Below are positions 1 through 7,582 of a stretch of DNA of 7,955 nucleotides, in pieces. Location: assembly GCA_016763595.1 (NCBI GenBank), contig JAESTN010000327.1, positions 1-7,955 of the forward strand. The letters are read 5' to 3'. This DNA comes from Flavobacteriaceae bacterium (GTDB lineage: Bacteria > Bacteroidota > Bacteroidia > Flavobacteriales > Flavobacteriaceae). The number at the start of each line of letters is the position of its first letter. Position 1 is the first letter of the stretch. A program made the position numbers and the translations under genes. Under the pieces are notes generated by a model that saw only the letters and a list, made by a program, of their open reading frames with translations, was not told where the DNA came from and did no database searches.

Positions 1-615
1 GACCCAACAACCAAATTGTTAAACAAATTATATATTGACTACGACCAAGTAAAAACGCTTTATAAACAGTTACACGTGGAAGATATTGAGACTACTATTG
101 ATCCCATCGCAGAAACACCTTCGGATGATGAATTTAGTGACGAAAAATCAAATCCATTTGAACAGCAACCTCCAAAAGGAAAAGCCACCAAAAAATCTAA
201 GACACCTGTTTTGGATAATTTCGGTAGAGATTTAACCGCTTTGGCTGTAGCAGGTAAATTAGACCCTGTAATTGGAAGGAAAAAAGAAATTGAAAGAGTT
301 TCACAAATTCTAAGCCGAAGAAAAAAGAACAACCCAATGTTAATTGGTGAACCAGGTGTTGGTAAATCTGCCATTGCTGAAGGACTGGCATTAAGAATAG
401 TGAACAAAGAAGTATCACGTATTCTTTTTGACAAAAGAATTGTTTCTTTAGATTTAGCAAGTTTAGTTGCTGGAACAAAATACAGAGGACAGTTTGAAGA
501 ACGTATGAAAGCGCTGATGAATGAATTGGAGAAAAACGAAGACATCATTTTGTTTATTGATGAGATACACACTATTGTTGGCGCAGGTGGAGCAACAGGT
601 TCTTTAGATGCTTAA
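1..615 (+). CDS. clpC: ClpC 5' open fragment (linker and first half of the D1 ATPase)
   Basis: This is the part of clpC before the internal stop: 204 sense codons visible, open to the left edge. The first possible start inside the window, TTG at 16, is not a real start, because the residues before it (DPTTKL) read in frame and continue the Clp_N domain. If the stop is real, the product would carry the N domain, the linker and D1 only through Walker B and the next loop ([11 protein letters not shown]). It would lack sensor 1, the arginine finger, D2 and the ClpP-docking loop, so it could not be an active unfoldase alone. Confidence 0.6.
   Translation, partial: DPTTKLLNKLYIDYDQVKTLYKQLHVEDIETTIDPIAETPSDDEFSDEKSNPFEQQPPKGKATKKSKTPVLDNFGRDLTALAVAGKLDPVIGRKKEIERVSQILSRRKKNNPMLIGEPGVGKSAIAEGLALRIVNKEVSRILFDKRIVSLDLASLVAGTKYRGQFEERMKALMNELEKNEDIILFIDEIHTIVGAGGATGSLDA
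613..615 (+). other. In-frame premature TAA stop within clpC
   Basis: The reading frame gives [19 protein letters not shown]. In the family this is one continuous conserved segment; B. subtilis ClpC has DASN and ClpB proteins have DAGN. A single C-to-A change (TCA Ser to TAA) explains it. The following base is A (TAAA), generally an efficient bacterial stop context, so readthrough should be low. There is no frame change and no slippery run, which argues against programmed frameshifting. Confidence 0.9.
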
Positions 616-618
616 AAC

Positions 619-2193
619 ATGCTAAAACCTGCATTGGCAAGAGGAGAAATACAATGTATTGGTGCCACTACACTAGACGAGTTTAGAACAAATATTGAAA
701 AAGATGGTGCTTTAGAACGTCGTTTCCAGAAAGTAATCATAGAACCAACAACTGTTGATGAAACCATTCAGATTTTACACAACATCAAAGAAAAATACGA
801 AGAACATCACCATGTGAATTATACAGATCAAGCTATTGAAGCCTGTGTGAAATTAACGAATAGATACATGACTGATAGATTTTTACCAGACAAGGCTATA
901 GATGCCTTAGATGAATCTGGCTCTAGAATTCATATCACAAATATTATTGTCCCAAAACAAGTCTTAGCATTAGAAACTCAATTAGAGAAAATTCGGACAA
1001 GCAAATCTAAAGCTGTGAGTGGTCAAAAATACGAGGAAGCTGCTAAGCTTAGAGATGACGAAAAAAATATAGAATCGGCTCTAGAGTCTGCTCAAAAACA
1101 GTGGGAAGAAGATTCTAAATTAAATAGAGAAATTGTTACAGAAGATAATGTCGCGGAAGTTGTTTCTATGATGACAGGCATTCCCGTAAATAGAGTTGCA
1201 GAAGCAGAAAGCAATCGCTTGAAAGAATTACCAAATCTTATTAAAGGGAAAATAATTGGCCAAGACGAAGCCGTAACTAAGGTTGTTAAGGCTATTCAAA
1301 GAAACCGTGTTGGATTAAAAGACCCGAACAAACCAATTGGTTCATTTATATTTTTAGGTTCAACTGGAGTTGGAAAAACACAACTTGCAAAAGTATTGGC
1401 TAGAGAATTGTTTGATTCAGAAGATTCTTTGATTAGAATTGACATGAGTGAATATATGGAGAAGTTTGCGATTTCTAGATTAATTGGAGCACCTCCTGGT
1501 TACGTAGGCTACGAAGAAGGTGGACAGTTAACTGAAAAAATTAGACGCAAGCCTTACTCTGTTGTTTTATTGGATGAAATAGAGAAAGCACACCCAGATG
1601 TGTTTAACATGCTGTTGCAAATATTAGATGATGGTCATATTACAGATAGTTTAGGTCGTAAAATCGATTTTAGAAATACGATTATTATCATGACTTCTAA
1701 TATCGGCGCTAGACAATTAAAAGACTTTGGTGCAGGTGTTGGATTTGGAACTTCATCTAAAGTCGCTCAGGCAGATAGTCACGCAAAAGGAATTATTGAA
1801 AGTGCTTTAAAAAAATCTTTTGCACCTGAATTTTTAAACAGGATTGATGATATTATTATTTTCAACTCACTAGATAGAGATAACATCCATTCTATTATTG
1901 ATATCGAGCTAGACAAATTACTACATAGAATTTCCGACCTTGGATACACATTGAACCTTAGCAACAAAGCAAAAGATTACATTGCTGACAAAGGTTTTGA
2001 TAAAAAATATGGTGCCAGGCCTTTAAAAAGAGCCATTCAAAAATACATTGAAGACGCTTTAGCCGAAGAGATAGTCAATTCAAAATTATCTGAAGGAGAC
2101 ACCATTGCAATGGATTTAGATGAGAAGAAAAATGAGCTTACCATCAAAATTAAAAAAGCAAAGAAAACTCCAGAAGAACAAAATGAAAAATAA
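619..2193 (+). CDS. clpC: ClpC 3' open fragment (rest of D1, middle domain, D2)
   Basis: After the internal stop the same frame stays open for 524 codons from an ATG only 3 nt beyond it. That ATG encodes the Met of the family motif [11 protein letters not shown], so its value as a start is coincidental, but terminating ribosomes could in principle reinitiate there. The fragment holds the D1 arginine-finger region, the coiled-coil UVR-type middle domain, the complete D2 ATPase, the VGF loop for ClpP and the C-terminal sensor-2 region. It lacks the D1 Walker A and B motifs. It ends in tandem TAATAA stops directly before a terminator. Whether it is translated separately is unknown. Confidence 0.6.
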   Translation: MLKPALARGEIQCIGATTLDEFRTNIEKDGALERRFQKVIIEPTTVDETIQILHNIKEKYEEHHHVNYTDQAIEACVKLTNRYMTDRFLPDKAIDALDESGSRIHITNIIVPKQVLALETQLEKIRTSKSKAVSGQKYEEAAKLRDDEKNIESALESAQKQWEEDSKLNREIVTEDNVAEVVSMMTGIPVNRVAEAESNRLKELPNLIKGKIIGQDEAVTKVVKAIQRNRVGLKDPNKPIGSFIFLGSTGVGKTQLAKVLARELFDSEDSLIRIDMSEYMEKFAISRLIGAPPGYVGYEEGGQLTEKIRRKPYSVVLLDEIEKAHPDVFNMLLQILDDGHITDSLGRKIDFRNTIIIMTSNIGARQLKDFGAGVGFGTSSKVAQADSHAKGIIESALKKSFAPEFLNRIDDIIIFNSLDRDNIHSIIDIELDKLLHRISDLGYTLNLSNKAKDYIADKGFDKKYGARPLKRAIQKYIEDALAEEIVNSKLSEGDTIAMDLDEKKNELTIKIKKAKKTPEEQNEK

Positions 2194-2194
2194 T

Positions 2195-2224
2195 AAAAAA
2201 CCGAGCTTAATGCTCGGTTTTTTT
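2195..2224 (+). terminator. Intrinsic terminator of clpC
   Basis: A GC-rich stem CCGAGC (2201-2206) pairs with GCTCGG (2212-2217) around a 5-nt loop. It is extended by six A:T pairs and followed by a T7 run. It begins 1 nt after the clpC stop, so clpC transcription should end here. Confidence 0.93.
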
Positions 2225-2261
2225 ATGAATAAAATAATGCATCTAGCAATACCTATTTACT

Positions 2262-2269
2262 TATATTTG
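2262..2269 (+). promoter_or_regulatory. Probable -7 promoter box for the TlpA-like gene
   Basis: TATATTTG matches the Bacteroidota/flavobacterial -7 consensus TAnnTTTG. It lies 23 nt before the ATG at 2293 and just after the clpC terminator, where a new transcription unit must start. No TTG is visible at the usual -33 distance, so the match is partial. Confidence 0.55.
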
Positions 2270-2292
2270 CAACAGTTTATAAAACCATACTA

Positions 2293-3351
2293 ATGAAAAA
2301 AATCACGCTACTTTTAGCAGTTGTTATTCTACTAAGTTCATGTAAAAAAGAACATGCTAATTATGTTAAATTCTCTGGGAAAATCGAGAACCTTAACCCT
2401 ACCGACACGATCCTTTCTATAAGAAATAATGTTTTGAAAAAAACCATTACAATTGATAAAGACGGCTCATTTAACGACACTCTTTCTATTAATACGGCTG
2501 GGTATTACACACTCGCTTTGAATGGTAAAAATGTTGGGTTTATTTTTTTAAGAAATGGCTTTGACTTAAACCTAACTACTGATAAAAACAGTTTTTATGA
2601 GTCTTCTACATACACCGGAAATGGATCTAATTCTATCAATTATTTACAATCTCAATTTAAGCTAGGTAGGTCTTTTGGAGATCCGAGAGCAATGTTTTCT
2701 TTAGAAAAAGATGTTTTTTTAAAGAAAATAAAGGCAATGAGAAGCAGTTTTGATAGCTTAAAAAAGTCTTACACTGACATTGACACCATGCTGGTAAGAA
2801 CAAACGACAAACGAAACAGCGATTTCTTTAATATGTTAGAAAAAAGTTTTGATCAACAACATGCTAGAGCGAAACAACAAGGTGCTACTAAAAACAAATT
2901 AACAAAAGGAAAACCATCTCCTAAATTCGAAAACTATATAAATTACAAAGGGGGTAAAACATCTTTAGATGCTTTAAAAGGAAAATATGTCTATATAGAT
3001 GTTTGGGCAACCTGGTGTAATCCCTGTATCGCAGAAATACCTGCATTAAAAAGTTTAGAAAAAAAATACCATACTAAAAACATTCGTTTTGTCAGCATTT
3101 CTATTGACGATCAGAAATCTGCTGGCTCTTGGGATAAGGCTTTAGCTAAATGGAGGAAAATGGTGAAAGACAAGAATTTAACGGGTACTCAATTATATGC
3201 TGGAGACGACATCGCGTTTATGAAAGCTTATTTAGTAACTGGTATTCCAAGATTTATACTAATAGATCCTAAAGGAAACATTGTAAACCCAAATGCACCT
3301 AGGCCCTCAGATCCTGCATTAGAAAGCTTATTTAAAGAGCTCGGAATTTAA
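2293..3351 (+). CDS. TlpA-like thioredoxin-fold lipoprotein
   Basis: A predicted membrane-anchored thiol:disulfide oxidoreductase of the TlpA/AhpC-TSA type common in Bacteroidota. The 352-residue protein starts with a lipoprotein signal: KK, a hydrophobic stretch, then lipobox LSSC with Cys17. Next comes a beta-rich region (about residues 24-115, resembling the DUF4369 domain often found before such thioredoxins), a charged helical stretch (about 130-205), and a C-terminal thioredoxin fold (about 208-352). The active site is W241-C242-N243-P244-C245 (bases 3013-3027), and the conserved cis-proline is in TGIP at P319. Both cysteines are present, so redox activity is plausible. It should sit outside the inner membrane, on the periplasmic face or the outer membrane. 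It stands alone between its own promoter and a terminator, so its partner or substrate is not indicated. The family is certain, but the physiological role is not. Confidence 0.9.
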   Translation: MKKITLLLAVVILLSSCKKEHANYVKFSGKIENLNPTDTILSIRNNVLKKTITIDKDGSFNDTLSINTAGYYTLALNGKNVGFIFLRNGFDLNLTTDKNSFYESSTYTGNGSNSINYLQSQFKLGRSFGDPRAMFSLEKDVFLKKIKAMRSSFDSLKKSYTDIDTMLVRTNDKRNSDFFNMLEKSFDQQHARAKQQGATKNKLTKGKPSPKFENYINYKGGKTSLDALKGKYVYIDVWATWCNPCIAEIPALKSLEKKYHTKNIRFVSISIDDQKSAGSWDKALAKWRKMVKDKNLTGTQLYAGDDIAFMKAYLVTGIPRFILIDPKGNIVNPNAPRPSDPALESLFKELGI

Positions 3352-3367
3352 GTTAAATTTCAAGCAT

Positions 3368-3401
3368 AAAAAAAGCAGGATTTAAAAATCCTGCTTTTTT
3401 T
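3368..3401. terminator. Bidirectional intrinsic terminator between the TlpA-like gene and accA
   Basis: GCAGGATT (3375-3382) pairs with AATCCTGC (3387-3394) around a 4-nt loop. It is flanked by A7 on the left and T7 on the right, so it can act on both strands. It sits in the 66-nt gap between two convergent genes, 16 nt after one stop and 16 nt before the other. Confidence 0.93.
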
Positions 3402-3417
3402 ATATTCTATATTTTGC

Positions 3418-4371
3418 TTACTCTTTATAAACACCCATTGTAGCATATTTACCCATGCGTTGCATTACTAAATCTGCATCACTTAAATCTTTTAAGCTAT
3501 TATAGGTTTCTAAAATAACTCTCTCAACTTCTTTAAATGTCCCTTCCCTATCAGAATGTGCTCCTCCCAATGGCTCTTTGATAATTCCGTCTACTATTTT
3601 CAACCTAATTCCATCTTCAGCAGTTAACTTTAAAGATTCAGCTGCTTTTTCTTTATGCTCCCAACTTCTCCATAAAATTGAAGAACAGTTTTCAGGAGAA
3701 ATTACAGAATACCAAGAGTTTTCTAACATTAATACTTTATCTCCTACCCCAATTCCTAGAGCTCCACCAGAAGCGCCCTCTCCAATGACCACAGTAATTA
3801 TGGGTGTTTTTAAACGAGACATTTCTAAGATATTTCTTGCAATAGCCTCTCCCTGACCTCTTTCTTCTGCTTCTAACCCTGGATAAGCCCCTGGAGTATC
3901 AATTAATGTTACAACAGGAATGTTAAATTTCTCTGCCATTTTCATTAAACGCAATGCTTTACGGTAGCCTTCTGGATTGGCCATACCAAAGTTTCTATAC
4001 TGACGTGTTTTGGTATTGTATCCTTTTTGCTGGCCAATAAACATAAATGACTGATCACCTATTTTACCTAACCCACCAACCATTGCTTTATCGTCTTTTA
4101 CATTTCTGTCTCCGTGTAATTCCATAAAGGTATCACCAGCCAAAGCCTTAATATAATCTAAGGTATACGGTCTGTTTGGATGCCGTGATAATTGTACACG
4201 TTGCCAAGCAGTAAGGTTTTTATAAATATCTTTTTTTGTTTTCTTTAGCTTCTTTTCAATTTTCTTACATGTTGCTGTAACATCAACATCACTTTCCTCT
4301 CCAATTATCTTACACTTAATCAATTGATCTTCAAGATCTTTAATTGGCTGTTCAAAATCTAAATATTCCAT
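3418..4371 (-). CDS. accA: Acetyl-CoA carboxylase carboxyltransferase subunit alpha
   Basis: AccA pairs with AccD to form the carboxyltransferase that moves CO2 from biotin on AccB to acetyl-CoA, giving malonyl-CoA, the first committed step of fatty-acid synthesis in the cytoplasm. The 317-residue length is normal for the family. The N-terminal charged helical region (1-60) opens with the typical [10 protein letters not shown]...LE, followed by [19 protein letters not shown]. The crotonase-like fold then carries ELHGDR (84-89), IDTPGAYPG (157-165), and the glycine-rich [12 protein letters not shown] (197-208) expected around the acyl-CoA/oxyanion site. The start is ATG and no better upstream start exists. 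accA has its own promoter 59 nt upstream and ends at a shared bidirectional terminator. accB, accC and accD are not in the window. Readthrough from the upstream EamA gene is possible, since no terminator separates them. Confidence 0.98.
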   Translation of the reverse strand: MEYLDFEQPIKDLEDQLIKCKIIGEESDVDVTATCKKIEKKLKKTKKDIYKNLTAWQRVQLSRHPNRPYTLDYIKALAGDTFMELHGDRNVKDDKAMVGGLGKIGDQSFMFIGQQKGYNTKTRQYRNFGMANPEGYRKALRLMKMAEKFNIPVVTLIDTPGAYPGLEAEERGQGEAIARNILEMSRLKTPIITVVIGEGASGGALGIGVGDKVLMLENSWYSVISPENCSSILWRSWEHKEKAAESLKLTAEDGIRLKIVDGIIKEPLGGAHSDREGTFKEVERVILETYNSLKDLSDADLVMQRMGKYATMGVYKE

Positions 4372-4395
4372 ATTTTAGTTGTTTGATTATAACGA

Positions 4396-4414
4396 AATCA
4401 ATTATAAATTGATT
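4396..4414. repeat. Perfect 8-bp inverted repeat in the accA leader
   Basis: AATCAATT (4396-4403) and AATTGATT (4407-4414) are perfect inverted copies with a 3-nt spacer. They lie between the accA promoter and its ATG, about 10-25 nt downstream of the expected transcription start. This could be an operator for a dimeric regulator or a weak AU-rich hairpin in the leader. With only two G/C pairs in the arms a terminator role is unlikely, and chance in AT-rich DNA is not excluded. Confidence 0.45.
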
Positions 4415-4429
4415 GATAATACATCGCTA

Positions 4430-4458
4430 CAAACTTACTATAAAATTAATTATTGCAA
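4430..4458 (-). promoter_or_regulatory. accA promoter (TTG-N18-TAAGTTTG)
   Basis: On the minus strand the -33 element TTG (4458-4456) is followed after 18 nt by TAAGTTTG (4437-4430). Both elements and the spacing fit the flavobacterial housekeeping consensus TTG-N17-23-TAnnTTTG. Transcription should start around 4423-4426, giving a leader of about 50 nt. The -33 element starts 8 nt after the stop codon of the preceding EamA gene. Confidence 0.8.
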
Positions 4459-4466
4459 GTCCGTTT

Positions 4467-5372
4467 TTAATTTTTATTCTTTTTGAATTTCTCTTTAATT
4501 CTTGAGCGGTTTTTGATAATACCGTTTAACAATACTACAAATAAAACGATAAATGCACCATAATAAAACTCTACATTCATTTTTTCCTTATCACCAAATA
4601 TAAACAAGGCCAATATAATTGCATATACGGGCTCTAAGTTAATTGTCAACATCACTGTATAGGGAGTTAAATGCTTCATTATTTTAACTGATACAATAAA
4701 TGCATACGCTGTACAAACACTACTAAGCAGCACTAGATAAAACCAATCTGATGCAGTTAACGTAAAGAAATCTACAGTAAATGAGTTGGTGAAAAATAAA
4801 TATACAGTTACAAACGCAACACCAAAAAAGAGTTGGTAAAATGAAATTATTTCAGCATCTGTTTTCTTTACAAACAGACCATTTAATACAGAAAAGAGCG
4901 CCGCTAAAAAGGCAGAGATTAATGCGTAGATGATTCCTAAATAGTATTCTGTTTCAAAATTAAAAATAACATACAATCCACCGATAACAATAACGCCTAA
5001 AATTAGTTCTATTGATTTAATTTTTCTTCTAAAAAACAGAGGCTCTATTAACGACGTAAAAAAGGCACCTGTACTCATAGTTACCAATGCAATAGAAATA
5101 TTGGACACTTTAATTGCTTTAAAAAAGGTGATCCAATGCAAAGCAATTACAATACCAGTAAACAAAAATTTTAGCACCGATTTTTTATCAATAGCAACAC
5201 TTTTCTTTTGAATCAAAAAATAAATAAATATAAAAAAAACTGCCAGTACCATTCTATACCAAACCAACGGTATGGCTTCTATACTTATTAAAGCACCCAA
5301 AATCGCTGTAAAGCCCCATATAAATACAATTAAATGAAGCTGTAAAAAATGTTTTAATTTACTTTCTTGCAT
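4467..5372 (-). CDS. EamA/DMT-family inner-membrane transporter
   Basis: A 301-residue member of the drug/metabolite transporter superfamily with two EamA repeats of about five membrane helices each (roughly residues 10-136 and 150-288). Family-like features are the opening helix with FIWGFTAILG, the SLIEPLFFRRK segment ending the first repeat, and TINLEPVYAIILALFIFGDKE in the second. The C-terminus is a Lys/Arg-rich cytoplasmic tail (RIKEKFKKNKN). EamA proteins export or exchange small metabolites, but the substrate cannot be read from sequence. The ATG lies inside the end of the upstream permease gene (14-nt overlap), which favours translational coupling as the last gene of the tgt operon. 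No intrinsic terminator follows it, only the accA promoter. I infer no functional link to the permease beyond co-expression. Confidence 0.92.
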   Translation of the reverse strand: MQESKLKHFLQLHLIVFIWGFTAILGALISIEAIPLVWYRMVLAVFFIFIYFLIQKKSVAIDKKSVLKFLFTGIVIALHWITFFKAIKVSNISIALVTMSTGAFFTSLIEPLFFRRKIKSIELILGVIVIGGLYVIFNFETEYYLGIIYALISAFLAALFSVLNGLFVKKTDAEIISFYQLFFGVAFVTVYLFFTNSFTVDFFTLTASDWFYLVLLSSVCTAYAFIVSVKIMKHLTPYTVMLTINLEPVYAIILALFIFGDKEKMNVEFYYGAFIVLFVVLLNGIIKNRSRIKEKFKKNKN

Positions 5373-6444
5373 TGTAATATAAATAGATTGCTAAAGCTCC
5401 AAAAACAAAGTTAGGAACCCAAACAGACAATAAAGAATTAGCACCTGCAACAGCTCCTAAAACTTCAGACACTTTTAAGAAAAAAATATAGACAAACATT
5501 AAACCAAACCCTACTGCTAAATTAACCCCGGTACCTCCTCTACGCCTTTTAAAAGCTAATGCTACAGCAATTACAGTCAGTATATAAGATGAAATAGGCA
5601 AACTGGTTCTTTTATGCAATTCTACGATGTGGGCGTTCAAGTTTTTAACACCTCTTTTTTTAGAGAGGTTAATGTATTTAATTAACTCGTCTGATGGCAT
5701 TTCTTGCGCCAATGCAGCTTTGTAAATTAAATCATTGGGAGTAAAAGCAAATGTAGTGTCTATAGAATTTCCAGAAAAAATACTGTCTCTATCTTCGTAA
5801 ATTTTTCTAATTCTATATCTAGACAGTTTAAATCTTTCTTTTTTTGAATCCCAAGAAATATTATCTGCTGTAAACTTTCTTTTTAATTTATACCCGTCAT
5901 ACACCTCTTCTGAAAACGTAAACCCCGTATTTCTTTTCAAATCAAAACTTTGTATGTAAATATAAGAGCTGTCTGTTAATTGCAAACTAAAATCCCGAAC
6001 TTGGTACTCTCCATATTTTTTAGTTTGTAAATATGTTTTTTCAAATTTCTTTCGAACCTTACTACTACTTGGAACCACAAAATGATTCATTACTAAGGAT
6101 AAAATTGTAATCATAGTTGCTCCAATAAAATACGGATATAAAAAACGCGTAAAGGAGACCTTAGCATTGTTAATTGCAACAATCTCTGTATTATTAGAAA
6201 GCTTAGAAGTAAAAATAATTACGGCTACAAATAATGCCAAAGGCATAAAGGTATTGGCATAATAAATGATGAAATTTTTATAATAATCATTTATTATTTC
6301 GAAAGTTGTTAAGGTATCTGCTGCTAAAAATTTATCAACTTTTTCAGCAATATCAATAGCAACAGCAATTGGAATTAAAATTAACAACGTAAAAACAAAA
6401 GTTATTAAATACCTTTTTAATATGTAACTATCAATTATTTTCAA
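5359..6444 (-). CDS. LptF/LptG (YjgP/YjgQ) family permease
   Basis: LptF and LptG are the membrane subunits of the LptB2FG ABC transporter, which pulls lipopolysaccharide from the inner membrane and passes it to the periplasmic bridge. This 361-residue protein has the classic layout: three N-terminal membrane helices (about 12-31, 58-80, 101-124), a periplasmic beta-jellyroll region (about 130-275), and three C-terminal helices (about 281-298, 307-326, 338-358). It opens with the family-typical IIDSYILKRYL, where the first helix starts. The first codon is TTG (6444-6442): the frame has a TGA six codons further upstream, with no ATG between, and the next in-frame Met is at residue 67, inside the second helix. 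It begins 1 nt after the tgt stop and overlaps the EamA gene by 14 nt. Whether it is LptF or LptG is not decided here. The LptB ATPase is elsewhere. Confidence 0.93.
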   Translation of the reverse strand: MKIIDSYILKRYLITFVFTLLILIPIAVAIDIAEKVDKFLAADTLTTFEIINDYYKNFIIYYANTFMPLALFVAVIIFTSKLSNNTEIVAINNAKVSFTRFLYPYFIGATMITILSLVMNHFVVPSSSKVRKKFEKTYLQTKKYGEYQVRDFSLQLTDSSYIYIQSFDLKRNTGFTFSEEVYDGYKLKRKFTADNISWDSKKERFKLSRYRIRKIYEDRDSIFSGNSIDTTFAFTPNDLIYKAALAQEMPSDELIKYINLSKKRGVKNLNAHIVELHKRTSLPISSYILTVIAVALAFKRRRGGTGVNLAVGFGLMFVYIFFLKVSEVLGAVAGANSLLSVWVPNFVFGALAIYLYYNARK

Positions 6445-6445
6445 A

Positions 6446-7576
6446 TTACAATCTTTTGTTCATTTGGTTTACCATCTTATCTTTCCACTCCGTAAAATCT
6501 CCTGCTAAGATATGTTTTCTTGCTTCTCTAGTCAACCACAGGTAAAAACCTAAGTTATGTATGGTAGCAATTTGTTTCCCAAGCAATTCTTTCGCTGCAA
6601 ATAAATGGCGTAAATACGCTTTAGAATACATGGTATCTACAAAAGTAATGTCCATTTCATCAATGGCAGAAAAATCATTTTCCCATTTTTTATTTTTAAT
6701 ATTTATGGTTCCATGCGCTGTAAACAACATACCGTTTCTAGCATTTCTCGTTGGCATCACACAGTCAAACATATCAACTCCCAATGCAATATTCTCAAGA
6801 ATATTTATTGGAGTTCCAACCCCCATTAAATACCTTGGTTTATCCTCAGGTAAAATCTCACAAACAATTTCTGTCATTGCGTATAACTCTTCGGCTGGTT
6901 CTCCCACTGACAACCCTCCGATAGCATTTCCTTCAGCTCCAACAGAGGCTATAAATTCTGCTGACTGCTTGCGTAAATCCTTATAGGTACTTCCTTGAAC
7001 AATTGGGAAAAACGCTTGGTTATAATCGTACTTAAGTGGTGTTTTCTCTAAGTGATTGATACAACGTTTTAACCAACGATGCGTCATATGCATAGACCTT
7101 CTTGCATAACTAAAATCACATGGATAGGGTGTACATTCATCAAATGCCATGATAATGTCTGCTCCAATAGAACGTTGAGTTTCCATTACATTCTCTGGTG
7201 TAAAGAAATGATACGAGCCATCAATATGACTTTTAAATCGTACCCCTTCCTCATTAATTTTTCTTCTTCCCGATAAAGAATATACTTGATACCCTCCAGA
7301 ATCGGTTAAGATATTTCGATCCCAATTCATAAACTTGTGCAAACCTCCTGCTTGTTCTATAATATCAATTTTTGGTCGTAGGTATAAATGATAAGTATTT
7401 CCTAGAATTATATCAGGATTAATTTCATCCTTTAATTCAGATTGATGCACTCCTTTTACAGTTCCTACAGTACCTACAGGCATAAAAATTGGAGTTTCAA
7501 TAGTACCATGATCAGTCGTTATTTCTCCTGCTCTGGCTTTACTTTTTGGGTCGGTAATTTTTAAGTCAAATTTCAT
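6446..7576 (-). CDS. tgt: tRNA-guanine(34) transglycosylase (Tgt)
   Basis: Tgt swaps guanine-34 of GUN-anticodon tRNAs (Asp, Asn, His, Tyr) for preQ1 in queuosine synthesis. The product is 376 residues from ATG 7576-7574 and has the TIM-barrel motifs: LTDSGGYQ with the general-base Asp92, FDECTP, GGLSVGEP, and FDCVMPTRNARNG with the nucleophile Asp271. The Cys in FDEC and the Val in GGLSVGE are residues that in Zymomonas Tgt mark the bacterial preQ1-using pocket rather than the eukaryotic queuine pocket. Oddity: where zinc-bound bacterial Tgt has CxCxxC before NYSRAYL, this protein has Asp309-Ile-Thr311-Phe-Val-Asp314 before TMYSKAYL, with only the distal His340 (TIHNLGFY) kept. I chose the ATG because an upstream in-frame TTG (7585) lies inside the promoter box. 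It leads a cluster with the LptF/G permease 1 nt downstream. Confidence 0.96.
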   Translation of the reverse strand: MKFDLKITDPKSKARAGEITTDHGTIETPIFMPVGTVGTVKGVHQSELKDEINPDIILGNTYHLYLRPKIDIIEQAGGLHKFMNWDRNILTDSGGYQVYSLSGRRKINEEGVRFKSHIDGSYHFFTPENVMETQRSIGADIIMAFDECTPYPCDFSYARRSMHMTHRWLKRCINHLEKTPLKYDYNQAFFPIVQGSTYKDLRKQSAEFIASVGAEGNAIGGLSVGEPAEELYAMTEIVCEILPEDKPRYLMGVGTPINILENIALGVDMFDCVMPTRNARNGMLFTAHGTINIKNKKWENDFSAIDEMDITFVDTMYSKAYLRHLFAAKELLGKQIATIHNLGFYLWLTREARKHILAGDFTEWKDKMVNQMNKRL

Positions 7577-7582
7577 TGCTTG

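Larger units (their letters stand above)
1..2193 (+). pseudogene. clpC: ATP-dependent Clp protease ATP-binding subunit ClpC, 5'-partial, interrupted by an in-frame stop
   Basis: ClpC is a cytoplasmic two-ring AAA+ unfoldase that feeds proteins to ClpP. The window enters the gene near the end of the N-terminal Clp_N domain, so roughly the first 110-130 residues are missing. In order I see an acidic/Lys-rich linker; D1 with Walker A GEPGVGKS (346-369), pore loop KYRG and Walker B IILFIDE (544-564); arginine finger ALERRF (709-726); a UVR-type middle domain [10 protein letters not shown] (from 1027); D2 with Walker A GSTGVGKT (1357-1380), pore GYVG (1498-1509) and Walker B VVLLDE (from 1561); a VGF loop (1738-1746), the type that docks on ClpP; and sensor-2 GARPLKR (2011-2031). 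The short UVR middle domain and VGF loop argue for ClpC over ClpB. One frame runs 1-2193, but codon 613-615 is TAA where Bacillus subtilis ClpC has Ser (DASN). All else looks intact, so it is either a recent nonsense mutation or a base error. The real start is upstream of the window. Confidence 0.93.

Noticed and set aside
16..18. TTG as the start codon of the first clpC fragment
   Set aside because: The frame is open to base 1 and the preceding residues continue the Clp_N domain, so this TTG is an internal Leu codon.
60..572. 170-codon open frame on the minus strand opposite clpC
   Set aside because: It is antisense to a conserved ATPase domain, its translation resembles no family, and it has no promoter or neighbour context. 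It is a shadow of clpC codon use.
613..618. Programmed recoding (frameshift or selenocysteine) at the clpC stop
   Set aside because: The frame is the same on both sides, there is no slippery sequence, and the codon is TAA, not the TGA used for selenocysteine.
1357..1380. Ser instead of Pro in the D2 Walker A motif (GSTGVGKT)
   Set aside because: The Gly, Lys and Thr that matter for nucleotide binding are intact; this variable position is unlikely to affect function.
5406..5413. TAACTTTG on the minus strand inside the permease gene as an internal promoter for the EamA gene
   Set aside because: It matches the -7 consensus, but the nearest TTG is 14 nt upstream (too close), it lies in coding sequence, and such matches are common by chance in AT-rich DNA.
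6561..6986. 141-codon plus-strand open frame opposite tgt, and smaller ones at 3578-3856 and 7079-7276
   Set aside because: All lie antisense to well-conserved genes with no recognisable protein features; shadow frames.
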